Positions 1 to 8,926 are shown, numbered from the stretch's first letter. The stretch: 64,000 nt of DNA from Rhodococcus sp. UNC23MFCrub1.1 (GCF_000686025.1 NZ_JMLQ01000006.1:1-64000), one strand, 5' to 3'. The notes: a model not told the origin generated them from the sequence alone. Translations and numbers: made by a program.

Positions 1-133
1 CCCACTTCTTTGCGGTGGTCGGTGAGACCTGGAAGCGTTCGGCGGCCCGCCGGATGGACCAGTGGTCGTCGACGATCGAACTCGCGAGCTTCAATCGTCC
101 CTTAGGGGTGAGGGAGGCGTTAGCGTGGGACAC
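1..133 (-). CDS. IS481-family transposase, N-terminal part (cut by window edge)
   Basis: Forty-four codons are visible, running off the left edge. The translation begins VSHANASLTPKGRLKL and continues through a helix-turn-helix segment containing WSIRRAAERF and SPTTAKKW, the usual opening of IS481-family DDE transposases, which bind the element ends and cut and join DNA. A GTG at 131-133 is the only plausible start, and no strong ribosome binding site is seen. The catalytic DDE core lies outside the window, so whether the element is active cannot be judged. Confidence 0.8.
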   Translation of the reverse strand, partial: MSHANASLTPKGRLKLASSIVDDHWSIRRAAERFQVSPTTAKKW

Positions 134-237
134 GAGGACCTCTCGGTTGTCGGTGCAGTTGTGGTAACCACACCGATACCGGAGGTCCTCACCTCTCTGT
201 TGTCGCCACGCCGTCCACAACGTCCCTGGCCATTACA
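1..237 (-). mobile_element. IS481-family insertion sequence, one end
   Basis: Read outward on the minus strand, the element begins TGTAATGGCCAGG at 237. This is the TGT terminus typical of the IS481 family, about 100 bp upstream of the transposase start. Directly outside lies gctaga (238-243), matching the NCTAGN target used by Bordetella IS481. The insertion sits one base beyond the zmp1 stop codon (244-246), so the peptidase gene is intact. The other end and the second target copy are outside the window. Confidence 0.75.
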
Positions 238-243
238 GCTAGA

Positions 244-2217
244 TCACCAGATGCGGACGCGCTGCTGCGGATCGAGGTAGAGCGCGTCCTGCTCTGTCAC
301 CTCGAAGGCCTCGTGGAAGCTGTCGAGGTTGCGGACCACGCCGTTGCATCGGAACTCGGGCGGCGAGTGCGGATCGATGGACAGGCGGCGCAGCGCCTCC
401 GCGTCCCGCGCCTTGGTGCGCCACACCTGCGCCCAACCGAAGAAGACACGTTGGAGCCCTGTCAGGCCGTCGATCTCCGGGGCCGCGGAGCCGTTCAGTG
501 AGATCTTGTACGCCTCGACGGCGATCGACAGACCACCGAGGTCGCCGATGTTCTCGCCGATCGTGAACTTCCCGTTGACGTGGTGTCCGGGAAGGGCTTT
601 CGGCTCGAACGAGTCGTACTGCTCGATCAGCGCCGTGGTGCGCTTGCCGAACTCGCTGCGATCACTGTCGGTCCACCAGTCGACGAGGTTGCCGTCACCG
701 TCGTACTTGGCTCCCTGGTCGTCGAATCCGTGGCCGATCTCGTGTCCGATGACCGCACCGATTCCGCCGTAGTTCGCGGCGTCGTCGGCGTTCGGGTCGA
801 AGAACGGGGGCTGCAGGATCGCGGCGGGGAACACGATCTCGTTCATGCCCGGGTTGTAGTAGGCGTTGACGGTCTGCGGGGTCATGAACCACTCGCCGCG
901 GTCCACCGGACCACCGAGCTTGTCCAGATCGCGCTGGTACTCGGCCTCGTAGCCGCGGCGGTAGTTGCCCACCACGTCCGACGGGTCGATCATCAGCGAG
1001 GAGTAGTCCCGCCAGGTGTCCGGGTAGCCGATCTTCGGGGTGAACTTGTCGAGCTTCGCCAGCGCGGCCGTCCGCGTCTCCGGGCTCATCCACTCGAGGT
1101 CGGAGATGTTGCGCCGGTACGCCTCGACGAGGTTGGCCACCAGTTCCTGCATGCGCGTCCGCGAATCGGCCGGGAAGTGCTTCTGTACGTACAGCTTTCC
1201 CACCGCCTCGCCCATCAGATCCTGTACGAGGGAGACGCCACGCTTCCAGCGCTCGCGGTTGGTCTCGGTTCCCGTCAGCGTGCGGCCGTAGAAGGCGAAG
1301 TTCTCGTCGACGATCGCGGACGTCAGGTACGGCGCGCGGGAGTGGAGGATGCGCCAGGTGGCCCAGGCCTTCCAGTCGTCGAGGCTGCGCGTCGACCACA
1401 GCTCCGCGAACGTGGTGAGGAACTCGGGCTGGCGGACGACGATCTCGGCGAAGTGACGGTCCGCGTCGGCGCCGAGGCCCTCGATCCAGGCGCCCCACTC
1501 GAAGCCGGGCGCGTCCGCTCGCAGCGACGCGAGCGTCGTCAGGTTGTAGGAGAGATCGGCGTCGCGGCGCTTCACCACGTCCCAGTGGCCCGCCGCCAGG
1601 GCGGTCTCGAGATCGAGGACGCTCGCTGCGGAACGGGTCACGCCCGCGAGGGCGAACATGGCGCCGATGTGCTCGGCGTACTGCTCGCGAACCTGTGCGT
1701 GCTCGTCCTCCCGGTAGTACGACTCGTCGGGGAGGCCGAGGCCGGACTGCGAGAAGTGGACGAGGTAGCGGTCCGATTTCTTCGAGTCGGTGTCGACGTA
1801 GTGCGCGACCGCGCCGCCGACACCGGTGCGCTGCAGAGTGCCGAGTACGCGGGCGAGCGCCTCGCTGTCGGTGGCGTGGGCCACCGCCGCGAGCTCGTCG
1901 GCGATCGGCGCGGTGCCGGCCGCCTCGATGGCGTCGGCGTCCAGGAAGCTGCTGTAGAGGTCACCGATCTTCGCGGCGTCCGAGCCGGGCGCCGGGCTGG
2001 AGTCCGCCGCGACCTGGATGATGTCGCGGACGTGCTCCTCGGCCCGGTCGTACAGTGTCCGGAACGCGCCGTCGACGGCGCGGTCGGCCGGGATGTCGTA
2101 CTCGGCCAGCCAGCGGCCGTTGACGTGCTCGAAGAGATCGTCCTGCGCTCTGGTGGCGGCGTCGACGAACTTCAGGTCCAGGCCCGAGGGCCGTGCGAGT
2201 GATGAGTCCGAGGTCAT
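244..2217 (-). CDS. zmp1: M13-family zinc metallopeptidase (Zmp1/PepO-like)
   Basis: A 657-residue neprilysin-type endopeptidase, close to the 663 residues of M. tuberculosis Zmp1. It has the NAYYNP segment, the zinc motif HEIGH near residue 492 (HExxH), and GENIGDLGG, which supplies the third zinc ligand. The C-terminus (RVRIW) looks complete. The ATG at 2215-2217 is chosen because GGAGG precedes it at good spacing; a longer reading frame upstream has unrelated composition. No signal peptide is visible, as in Zmp1. Family members cleave oligopeptides of about 40 residues or fewer. The IS481 end abuts its 3' end, so any native terminator has been displaced. Confidence 0.93.
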   Translation of the reverse strand: MTSDSSLARPSGLDLKFVDAATRAQDDLFEHVNGRWLAEYDIPADRAVDGAFRTLYDRAEEHVRDIIQVAADSSPAPGSDAAKIGDLYSSFLDADAIEAAGTAPIADELAAVAHATDSEALARVLGTLQRTGVGGAVAHYVDTDSKKSDRYLVHFSQSGLGLPDESYYREDEHAQVREQYAEHIGAMFALAGVTRSAASVLDLETALAAGHWDVVKRRDADLSYNLTTLASLRADAPGFEWGAWIEGLGADADRHFAEIVVRQPEFLTTFAELWSTRSLDDWKAWATWRILHSRAPYLTSAIVDENFAFYGRTLTGTETNRERWKRGVSLVQDLMGEAVGKLYVQKHFPADSRTRMQELVANLVEAYRRNISDLEWMSPETRTAALAKLDKFTPKIGYPDTWRDYSSLMIDPSDVVGNYRRGYEAEYQRDLDKLGGPVDRGEWFMTPQTVNAYYNPGMNEIVFPAAILQPPFFDPNADDAANYGGIGAVIGHEIGHGFDDQGAKYDGDGNLVDWWTDSDRSEFGKRTTALIEQYDSFEPKALPGHHVNGKFTIGENIGDLGGLSIAVEAYKISLNGSAAPEIDGLTGLQRVFFGWAQVWRTKARDAEALRRLSIDPHSPPEFRCNGVVRNLDSFHEAFEVTEQDALYLDPQQRVRIW

Positions 2218-2323
2218 GCCTCCATCCTGACAGGCCGGACGAGATGCGCGGGGTCGACGGGGCATTACGCTGGTCCGCGCAGGGTCACGTTGTCGACGAG
2301 AGAATTCGGGGTAACCGAGGCTC

Positions 2324-3712
2324 ATGTCCACGGAACAGCACAGCATCGACGAGCCCGTCGCGCCGCCACCCCTCGACGAGGGCGCCCTCCTCGGCGCACT
2401 CGCCGCCTGGCTGCCGGAACAGCGGTGGTTCTCCGCCAAGGGTCACACCGTCACCGGAGTGCATCTGCTCACGCGGGAGACGCTGGCCACCACGTCCGAG
2501 CTCGTGGTCGAGCACGTGCTCGTGCGGGTGGACCTCGAGGGCACCGAGCCCCAGATCTTCCAGGTGCCCCTCGGTGTCCGAGCCTCGGTGGACGAGGACC
2601 TCGACCCGTGGGTCGTCACTCGGGACGGCGGCGCGGTGGTGTTCGACGCCCTGCGTGATCCCGATGCCATCTCGGTCTACTCCGACCTCCTGGCCACCGG
2701 CGGGACCGGCGAGGTGCGCTTCCTGGCGATGCCGGGCAGCGACCTGCAGACCGGCCTGCGCGGAAAGGTGCTGGGCGCCGAACAGTCGAACACGTCGGTC
2801 ATCCTGGGCGACCACCATCTGCTGAAGATCTTCCGGCGCGTCACGATCGGCATCAATCCCGACGTGGAGCTGCACCGGGCGTTGGGCCAGGCGGGGTGCG
2901 AGAACGTCGCGCCGCTGCGCGGATGGATGGAAGCGGACATCGACCACACCGAGACGACCCTCGCCATGGCGCAGGACTTCGTGGCGGGATCCACCGAGGG
3001 GTGGACCACCGCGCAGGCCAGCGTGCGGGACGTCCTGGCCAGCGGTGACGTGACGACGTCCGACTTCACGAGCGAGGCCCGCGAGCTGGGCCGCGCCGTC
3101 GCCTCCGTGCACGCCGATCTCGCGTCGGTGCTGGGCACGTCCCTGGCGCCGGCGGCCGGTACGGCGGCCGACATCTCCGCTCGCGTGGAGACGGCACTGC
3201 CGGTGATCGCCGACCTGGAGCAGTACCTCCCGCGCATCCGGGCCCTGATCGACCAGGCAGCGGGCACGGGCGGCATCGACACCCAGCGCATCCACGGTGA
3301 CCTGCATCTGGGGCAGGTGCTCCGCACGTCGGAGCGGTGGGTCCTCATCGACTTCGAGGGCGAACCGTCGAAGACGTTCGAGGAGCGGCGCACTCCGGAC
3401 AGCACGCTGCGCGACGTGGCAGGGATGATCCGCTCTTTCGACTACGCCGCCATGAGCCACGTCGTCGAGATCGAGGATTCGCAGGAACGGGCGCGACTCG
3501 AGCCCGTGGCGCGGGAGTGGGTGGAGCGCAACGTGTCCGCATTCTGCGACGGCTACACCGAGGTGGCGGGACACGACCCGCGCATCTCGTGGGCGCTGCT
3601 GCGAGCGTACGAGCTGGACAAGGCCGTGTACGAGGCTGTCTACGAGGCGCGCAACCGCCCGACCTGGCTCTCGATCCCCCTGCACGCCATCGAGCGGCTC
3701 GTCGCGGAGTGA
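2324..3712 (+). CDS. mak: maltokinase
   Basis: A 462-residue protein of the actinobacterial maltokinase (Mak/Pep2) family, which makes maltose 1-phosphate from maltose and ATP for GlgE-dependent alpha-glucan synthesis. The N-terminal cap contains LPEQRWFSAKG. The kinase core carries HGDLHLGQVL (catalytic loop) and LIDFEGEP (metal-binding Asp, DFG-like). The C-terminal segment ELDKAVYEAVYEARNRP is typical of the family. In mycobacteria mak is beside or fused to treS; here it stands alone, so TreS must be encoded elsewhere. The stop overlaps the start of the next gene by 4 bp (GTGA), indicating translational coupling. Confidence 0.9.
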   Translation: MSTEQHSIDEPVAPPPLDEGALLGALAAWLPEQRWFSAKGHTVTGVHLLTRETLATTSELVVEHVLVRVDLEGTEPQIFQVPLGVRASVDEDLDPWVVTRDGGAVVFDALRDPDAISVYSDLLATGGTGEVRFLAMPGSDLQTGLRGKVLGAEQSNTSVILGDHHLLKIFRRVTIGINPDVELHRALGQAGCENVAPLRGWMEADIDHTETTLAMAQDFVAGSTEGWTTAQASVRDVLASGDVTTSDFTSEARELGRAVASVHADLASVLGTSLAPAAGTAADISARVETALPVIADLEQYLPRIRALIDQAAGTGGIDTQRIHGDLHLGQVLRTSERWVLIDFEGEPSKTFEERRTPDSTLRDVAGMIRSFDYAAMSHVVEIEDSQERARLEPVAREWVERNVSAFCDGYTEVAGHDPRISWALLRAYELDKAVYEAVYEARNRPTWLSIPLHAIERLVAE

Positions 3713-4476
3713 CCTCGCGGACGGTCGCCGTGCTGAGGGCGGCCGGATGCGTGTTCGCCGAGGACGAGGCAGCTCTGCTGAACGGCGAGGCTCCGGACGA
3801 GAGCACGCTGGCCGACTGGATCGCGCGCCGTGTCGCCGGGGAGCCGCTCGAGTACATCGTGGGGTGGGCGCAGTTCCACGGGGGCCGCGTGCTCGTCGAG
3901 CCCGGCGTCTTCGTGCCGCGCCGACGGACCGAGGCCATGGTGGACGCGGCGCTCGACCGACTCGGCACCGGCGTGCTGCTCGATCTGTGCTGCGGCTCGG
4001 GTGCCGTGGCCGCCGCGGTGGTGCGCTCGGCGCCGGGGTCCACGGTGTACGCCTCCGACATCGACCCGGTGGCGGTGGCGTGCGCTCGTCGAAACCTGCC
4101 GGGCTGCACGGTCTTCGAGAGCGACACCTTCGCCGCGATACCGACGCACCTGCGCCACGGGATCGCCGTCGTCACCGCCAACACGCCGTACGTTCCCTCG
4201 TCGGCCATCGAGACGATGCCGCCCGAGGCGCGGGATCACGAACCCCGCGTCACCCTCGACGGTGGACCGGACGGACTGGACGTCCAGCGCCGCGTGGCTG
4301 CACAGGCACGCGACTGGCTGGCACCCGGCGGATCACTGATCGTGGAGGCGTCCGCGGCCCAGGCCGACACGGTGCGACAGATCTTCGCTGCCGCCGGTCT
4401 GGAGCCGACGGTGGTACACGACGAGGACCGGGACGCCACCATGGTGATCGGGCGAGGGACGCTCGATCAGGGCTGA
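3709..4476 (+). CDS. PrmC/HemK-related protein N5-glutamine methyltransferase (putative)
   Basis: A 255-residue class I SAM methyltransferase. The N-terminal region has the PrmC-like segment GEPLEYIVGWAQF. The SAM-binding motif is LLDLCCGSGAVA and the acidic ribose-binding loop is YASDIDPVA. The catalytic NPPY motif appears as NTPYVP, which places it in the PrmC-related subfamily rather than release-factor PrmC itself. The substrate is therefore uncertain. The start is GTG at 3709, overlapping the mak stop. Its 3' end overlaps the convergent pirin gene by 10 bp. Confidence 0.82.
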   Translation: MTSRTVAVLRAAGCVFAEDEAALLNGEAPDESTLADWIARRVAGEPLEYIVGWAQFHGGRVLVEPGVFVPRRRTEAMVDAALDRLGTGVLLDLCCGSGAVAAAVVRSAPGSTVYASDIDPVAVACARRNLPGCTVFESDTFAAIPTHLRHGIAVVTANTPYVPSSAIETMPPEARDHEPRVTLDGGPDGLDVQRRVAAQARDWLAPGGSLIVEASAAQADTVRQIFAAAGLEPTVVHDEDRDATMVIGRGTLDQG

Positions 4477-5396
4477 CCGAACCGCCCGGACTGGAAGTCC
4501 TCGAACGCCTGGAGCACCTCGGCCTTGGTGTTCATGACGAACGGCCCGGCCATCGCGACGGGCTCGCGGATCGGCTCGCCTCCGAGAACGAACATCTCCA
4601 TCGACTCGGTGCCCTCGGCGGCGGCGAAGGTCAAGGTGTCGCCCGAGCCGTAGACCGTGGTCTGACCTGTGCGTACGGGCCGCCGCTCGGTGCCGACGGT
4701 GCCGGATCCGCCCAACACGTAGGCGATGGCGTTGTAGCGCGCGTTCCAGGGCAGGGTCACCGAGGCACCCGGGGCGACGGTGACGTGGGACAGCGTGATC
4801 GGCGTGTAGGTCGATCCCGGTCCCTGGTGGCCGTCCATCTCGCCGGCGATGACGCGCACCAGCGCGCCGCCGTCCGGGCTCGAGAGCAGAGCGACCTCGC
4901 GGCCGGTGATGTCCTGGTACCGCGGCGCCGCCATCTTGTTGCTGCGCGGGAGGTTGACCCACAGCTGCACGCCGTGGAACAGCCCGCCCGAGACGACGAG
5001 GTGCTCCGGCGGGGCCTCGATGTGCAGGATGCCGCTGCCCGCGGTCATCCACTGGGTGTCGCCGCCGGTGATGGAACCGCCACCGCCGTGCGAGTCCTGG
5101 TGGTCCATTATCCCGTCGATCATGTAGGTGACCGTCTCGAAGCCGCGGTGCGGGTGCCACGGTGTGCCCTTGGGCTCGCCCGGCGCGTAGTTCACCTCGC
5201 CCATCTGGTCCATGTGGATGAAGGGGTCGAGGTACTTCATGTCGACGCCCGCGAAGGCACGTCGGACCGGGAACCCCTCGCCCTCGTAGCCGGTGGGGGC
5301 GGTGGTGACGGCGCGGACCGGCCGGTCCGCCGAGCCTGGCTGCGGCGTGGAGATGCGGGGGAGCGCGAGAACGTTGTCGACGGTCACTGCGGGCAT
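4467..5396 (-). CDS. pirin family protein
   Basis: A 309-residue bicupin. The N-terminal cupin holds the pirin metal-binding signature HPHRGFETV, followed by MTAGSGILHIE, and a C-terminal cupin follows. Pirins bind Fe or other metals; some are quercetinases, others redox sensors or partners of transcription factors, so the role here is open. A strong Shine-Dalgarno (AGGAGG) precedes ATG 5394-5396. A near-perfect palindrome lies just upstream at 5415-5430, suggesting its own regulated promoter although the dienelactone hydrolase gene is only 45 bp upstream on the same strand. Confidence 0.9.
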   Translation of the reverse strand: MPAVTVDNVLALPRISTPQPGSADRPVRAVTTAPTGYEGEGFPVRRAFAGVDMKYLDPFIHMDQMGEVNYAPGEPKGTPWHPHRGFETVTYMIDGIMDHQDSHGGGGSITGGDTQWMTAGSGILHIEAPPEHLVVSGGLFHGVQLWVNLPRSNKMAAPRYQDITGREVALLSSPDGGALVRVIAGEMDGHQGPGSTYTPITLSHVTVAPGASVTLPWNARYNAIAYVLGGSGTVGTERRPVRTGQTTVYGSGDTLTFAAAEGTESMEMFVLGGEPIREPVAMAGPFVMNTKAEVLQAFEDFQSGRFGQP

Positions 5397-5414
5397 GTCG
5401 GCCTCCTGGGATAA

Positions 5415-5430
5415 AGTTGACGAATCAACT
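5415..5430. promoter_or_regulatory. candidate operator palindrome upstream of pirin
   Basis: AGTTGA-CGAA-TCAACT is a perfect 6-bp inverted repeat about 19 bp upstream of the pirin start codon and in an AT-richer patch than its surroundings. The shape (TTGA-N4-TCAA) resembles operators of MarR- and DUF24-type redox regulators. No regulator gene of that type lies beside it. Confidence 0.5.
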
Positions 5431-5441
5431 ACTTGCCCGGC

Positions 5442-6152
5442 TCAACCGCGAGGGGCCCGTCCTTGTTCCCCGGCCGGATCCACGTGCAGATCGAACCAGT
5501 CGAGGGTGCGCGACCACGCGTCGTACGCAGCCCGTTCGTTGTAGACGGCGGGTCGATCGTTGCAGTGGAAGCCGTGCTCGGCGTCGGGATAGCGGGCGAT
5601 GCGAGTGTCCACCTGCGCGTCGGTGACGGCAGCGTTCAGCGCATCGACGTCGTCGACCGGGATCCCGGTGTCGAGGTCGCCGAAGAACCCGTGCCACGGC
5701 GTTCGCAGTGCCGTGGCGCCGTCGAGCAGCGGCGGGTAGCCGAAGCGACCCTCGCGGATGCCGCCGCCGTAGAACGTGGCCGCGGCACCGAGTGGACGCC
5801 GCACCGCCGTCTCGAAGGCGACGGTGCCGCCCATGCAGAACCCGACGATCGCGCACCCGCTCGGTCCGTAGCCGTACCCGGCCAACTCGTCGAACGCGGC
5901 ATCGACGTCCTGGTCGATCTCCTCGGCCTTCAGAGCGCCGATGAGGTCCATCGCGGTGCTCATGTCGTCGTACGACACCACCGGATCACCGGCCCGGTGG
6001 AAGAGATGCGGGGCCACGGCGATCCATCCCGCCGAGGCGAAGCGGCCGCAGACCTCCGCGATGTGGTCGGTCACGCCGAACGCCTCCTGGACGACGACGA
6101 CACCGCCTCGTATCGGACCTTCCGGGACGCGTGTGGTGAAAGTGATGGCCAT
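5442..6152 (-). CDS. dienelactone hydrolase family protein
   Basis: A 236-residue alpha/beta hydrolase of the DLH family. The nucleophile elbow is GFCMGG, with Cys replacing the usual Ser, and the catalytic His lies in DAEHGFHC. DLH enzymes open lactone rings such as dienelactone in chloroaromatic degradation, but many actinobacterial members have other ester or lactone substrates and no degradation genes are adjacent. The start at ATG 6150-6152 follows GGTGGG. Pirin lies 45 bp downstream on the same strand. Confidence 0.88.
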   Translation of the reverse strand: MAITFTTRVPEGPIRGGVVVVQEAFGVTDHIAEVCGRFASAGWIAVAPHLFHRAGDPVVSYDDMSTAMDLIGALKAEEIDQDVDAAFDELAGYGYGPSGCAIVGFCMGGTVAFETAVRRPLGAAATFYGGGIREGRFGYPPLLDGATALRTPWHGFFGDLDTGIPVDDVDALNAAVTDAQVDTRIARYPDAEHGFHCNDRPAVYNERAAYDAWSRTLDWFDLHVDPAGEQGRAPRG

Positions 6153-6241
6153 CCCACCATCAGATCACGAGAATTTCGGTGTTCCATGTGTGAACTGTGT
6201 GAAAAGGGGAAACCGCGCCGAGGAACCAGCAGGAGGCTGCC

Positions 6242-6568
6242 ATGACATCGACCCTGAACAACCCCGGAGCAGCGACGCCGCAGGAGCCGGCCGGGCCGCC
6301 GCCGACGTTCGAGGTCGGTGCGCGGGTACGCACCCGGCACTCGATCGACCGCGACTCGGATCCGACGACGTGGCCTCTCGAGACGGGATCGATCGTCGAG
6401 GACTTCGCCGACTTCGTGGACTCGTCGTCCGTGGGTCGGGACTGGGCCGTGGCGCACCGGTGGGCGGTGGCCCTGGACAACGGGTGCCTGGTGTTCCGCG
6501 ACACCGACGACCTCGAGGCCGCCGGCGACCTGACCTCTGCCGCCGAGACGTCAGCGCGGAAGCAGTAG
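6242..6568 (+). CDS. hypothetical protein, 108 aa
   Basis: Not recognised. AGGAGG sits at ideal spacing before ATG 6242, so it is probably expressed. The first 20 residues are Pro/Ala-rich and probably disordered. The middle (FEVGARVRTRH ... RWAVALDNGCLVFRDTDDL) looks like a small beta-rich fold with a basic strand. No signal peptide or membrane segment is seen. Its end overlaps the convergent UbiA gene by 18 bp. Divergent from the dienelactone hydrolase gene. Confidence 0.7.
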   Translation: MTSTLNNPGAATPQEPAGPPPTFEVGARVRTRHSIDRDSDPTTWPLETGSIVEDFADFVDSSSVGRDWAVAHRWAVALDNGCLVFRDTDDLEAAGDLTSAAETSARKQ

Positions 6569-7372
6569 CACCAGCACGGTCACGCCGGCGATGACGATGG
6601 CCGCGCGGAACGGTGTCCGTCCGCTGCTCGTCGACGCGATCCATGCGGCGACGACCACGACGGCCAGAGCGGCTCCGCCCGCTGCGGTCGACACCCCGGT
6701 GCGCCCGAGAGCCCCGCTCCCCACGACCCCCACGATCGATGCGGTGACGAGCACCCCCGCGGCGAGTGGAGCGACCACGCGAGCAGGGAGTCGGTGTGCC
6801 AGCCCGCGGACTCCCGTCGCCGTGTCGTCGGCGATGTCGGGCAGCACGTTGACCAGGTGGGCGCCGAAGCCGAGCAGCGCCCCTACCGTGATCATCCACC
6901 ATGGCGGCATCGCGTCGGCCACGGTGAGCGAGACGACCACGGGCGCCGATCCGAACGCGACGGTGTACGGCAGCCACGACACGACGGTGGATTTCAGACC
7001 CACGTTGTAGGCGAGGGCCGACCCGACTCCCAGCACGAGGTGCACCGCACCCGGGACGACGCCGCACAGCATCGAGAACACCACGCAGACCACCGCCGCG
7101 ACCGCGACGCTCACCCGCACGGTGGCGGGGTCGAGGCGGCCGACGGCGAGCGGTTTGTCCGTGCGGCCGACCGCGGTGTCCCGCGGGGCGTCGATCAGAT
7201 CGTTGGTCCAACCGACGATCAGTTGCCCGCTCAGCACCGCCACGACCACGACGACGAGGAGCCCCGCCGAGGGTGGGCCGATGCTGACCGACAGCAGTGC
7301 GACGAACGTCGTGACCGCGGCGGCGGGGCCGGGGTGGGAGGCGACGAGGAGAGCGGAGAGTCGACTGCCCAT
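6551..7372 (-). CDS. UbiA-family prenyltransferase
   Basis: A 273-residue polytopic membrane protein with about eight hydrophobic segments. The first Asp-rich motif is NDLIDAPRDTAVGR (NDxxDxxxD) and the second is DIADDTATG. UbiA enzymes transfer polyprenyl groups to aromatic acceptors in quinone, heme or decaprenyl-phosphoryl-arabinose synthesis; the acceptor cannot be told from sequence. It lies 15 bp downstream of ndh on the same strand, so the two are probably co-transcribed, which hints at a link to the quinone pool. Confidence 0.85.
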   Translation of the reverse strand: MGSRLSALLVASHPGPAAAVTTFVALLSVSIGPPSAGLLVVVVVAVLSGQLIVGWTNDLIDAPRDTAVGRTDKPLAVGRLDPATVRVSVAVAAVVCVVFSMLCGVVPGAVHLVLGVGSALAYNVGLKSTVVSWLPYTVAFGSAPVVVSLTVADAMPPWWMITVGALLGFGAHLVNVLPDIADDTATGVRGLAHRLPARVVAPLAAGVLVTASIVGVVGSGALGRTGVSTAAGGAALAVVVVAAWIASTSSGRTPFRAAIVIAGVTVLVLLLPR

Positions 7373-7387
7373 GTACCGGAACAGTAC

Positions 7388-8785
7388 TCAGCTGGCGCGA
7401 GCGTCCTCGCGTGCCGGGGCTCCCGCGTCCCGCTCCCGGCGGGCGTCCTCGAGCACGACGAGCCTGCCGAGTGCCGTGCGCGCGTGCATCTGCTGCTGCG
7501 TGACGGTCAGCTGGGTGCGCGCTCGGCCGAGGAACGTCCACGTCCAGTTGAAGACGGTGGTGAGTCGGCTCTTGAATCCGACGATGTAGACGAGGTGCAC
7601 CGCGAGCCACATCAGCCATGCCAGGAAGCCGGTGATCTTGACGGGTCCCACCTGCGCCACGGCCGAGAATCGCGTCACGGTCGCCATGCTGCCCTTGTCC
7701 CGGTAGCGGAACGGGGTGCGCTCGGGGCGCGGTGTGTCGGTGGCAGCGGCGCGGACGTCGGCAGTGATGCACCGCGCGGCGTAGCGGCCGCCCTGGATCG
7801 CCACCTGGGCGACGCCGGGGAGCTTGTCGCGCGCCATCATGTCGCCGACCACGAAGACCTCGGGGTGGCCCGGCAGTGTCAGATCGGCCTCGACGAGCAC
7901 GCGGCCCGCGCGGTCCACCTCGGCCCCGGACTTCGCCGCGAGCTGTGCCGCGAGCGGGCTCGCGGAGACACCGGCCGACCAGACCTTGCAGGAGGACTCG
8001 ATGCGGCGCTCGGTGCCGTCGCTGTCGCGGACAGATAATCCGTCGGCGTCGACGTCGGTGACCGCGGCGCCCAGCTCGACCTCGACGCCGACCTTCTCGA
8101 GACGTCGTCGAGCATTCTCGCCCAGCGAGTCGGCGAAGGGCGGCAACACCTTCGGGGCCGCGTCGAGCAGAATCACGCGGGCGTCGCGGCTGTCGATCGT
8201 GCGGAACGTTCCGGCGAGGGTGCGGCGCGAGAGCTCGGCGATCTGGCCCGCCATCTCGACACCCGTGGGGCCGGCGCCGACGACGACGAACGTGAGCAGC
8301 CGGGCGCGCTCGACGGGGTCGGTGGTGAGTTCGGCGGCGTCGAACGCGTTCATGATGCGCCCGCGCAGCTCGAGGGCGTCGTCGAGCGTCTTCATGCCGG
8401 GGGCGAACTCGGCGAAGTGATCGTTGCCGAAGTAGGACTGGCCGGCGCCCGCGGCGACGACGAGGCTGTCGTACGGAGTGACGGTGACGCGGCCACGGCT
8501 GACCGAGACGACGGTGCGCGCCTCGAGGTCCACCTCCGTGACGTCGCCGAGCACGACGGCGGCATTCGCCTGGTTCTTGAGGATGAGACGGGTGGAGGGC
8601 GCGATCTCGCCCTCGGAGAGGATCCCGGTGGCCACCTGGTAGAGCAACGGCTGGAAGAGGTGGTGCGCGGTGCGCGCCACGATCGTCACGTCGACGTCGC
8701 TGCGGCGCAGGGCCTTGGTCGCGAACAGGCCGCCGAATCCGGAGCCGACGACGACGACGCGGTGCGGGGCTGTGGTGGTGGTCAC
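7388..8785 (-). CDS. ndh: type II NADH:quinone oxidoreductase
   Basis: A 465-residue single-subunit flavoprotein that passes electrons from NADH to menaquinone without pumping protons, on the inner face of the membrane. The FAD-binding Rossmann motif VVVGSGFGGLFATK is at the N-terminus and the NADH-binding motif VVVGAGPTGVEMAG is mid-protein. A C-terminal membrane-anchoring stretch contains WLMWLAVHLVYIVGF. The length matches mycobacterial Ndh (about 463). The start is GTG 8783-8785, preceded by AGAGGAA; the open frame upstream is non-coding. Followed by a UbiA gene. Confidence 0.93.
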   Translation of the reverse strand: MTTTTAPHRVVVVGSGFGGLFATKALRRSDVDVTIVARTAHHLFQPLLYQVATGILSEGEIAPSTRLILKNQANAAVVLGDVTEVDLEARTVVSVSRGRVTVTPYDSLVVAAGAGQSYFGNDHFAEFAPGMKTLDDALELRGRIMNAFDAAELTTDPVERARLLTFVVVGAGPTGVEMAGQIAELSRRTLAGTFRTIDSRDARVILLDAAPKVLPPFADSLGENARRRLEKVGVEVELGAAVTDVDADGLSVRDSDGTERRIESSCKVWSAGVSASPLAAQLAAKSGAEVDRAGRVLVEADLTLPGHPEVFVVGDMMARDKLPGVAQVAIQGGRYAARCITADVRAAATDTPRPERTPFRYRDKGSMATVTRFSAVAQVGPVKITGFLAWLMWLAVHLVYIVGFKSRLTTVFNWTWTFLGRARTQLTVTQQQMHARTALGRLVVLEDARRERDAGAPAREDARAS

Positions 8786-8914
8786 GGTGCCCGTTCCTCT
8801 CACTTCACGTGGCCGACCTGCGGGTCCGCCTCCGACGGGGTTTCCGTCTGTGACCCAGACCATACACGGCGCGCTCGATTTGTCAGAACAAATAGGTGGA
8901 ACAGGGCGAACGCC

Positions 8915-8920
8915 TACGAT
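8915..8920 (+). promoter_or_regulatory. -10 box for a leaderless acyltransferase transcript
   Basis: TACGAT ends 6 nt before ATG 8927, with no ribosome binding site in between. This places the expected transcription start at the start codon, and it decides the start of the acyltransferase gene. Confidence 0.5.
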
Positions 8921-8926
8921 TCGAGC

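Noticed and set aside
313..2202. Long plus-strand open frames antisense to the M13 peptidase (for example 580-2202)
   Set aside because: They result from high GC and third-position bias; translations are Arg/Val/Gly-rich with no motifs, while the minus strand encodes a complete peptidase.
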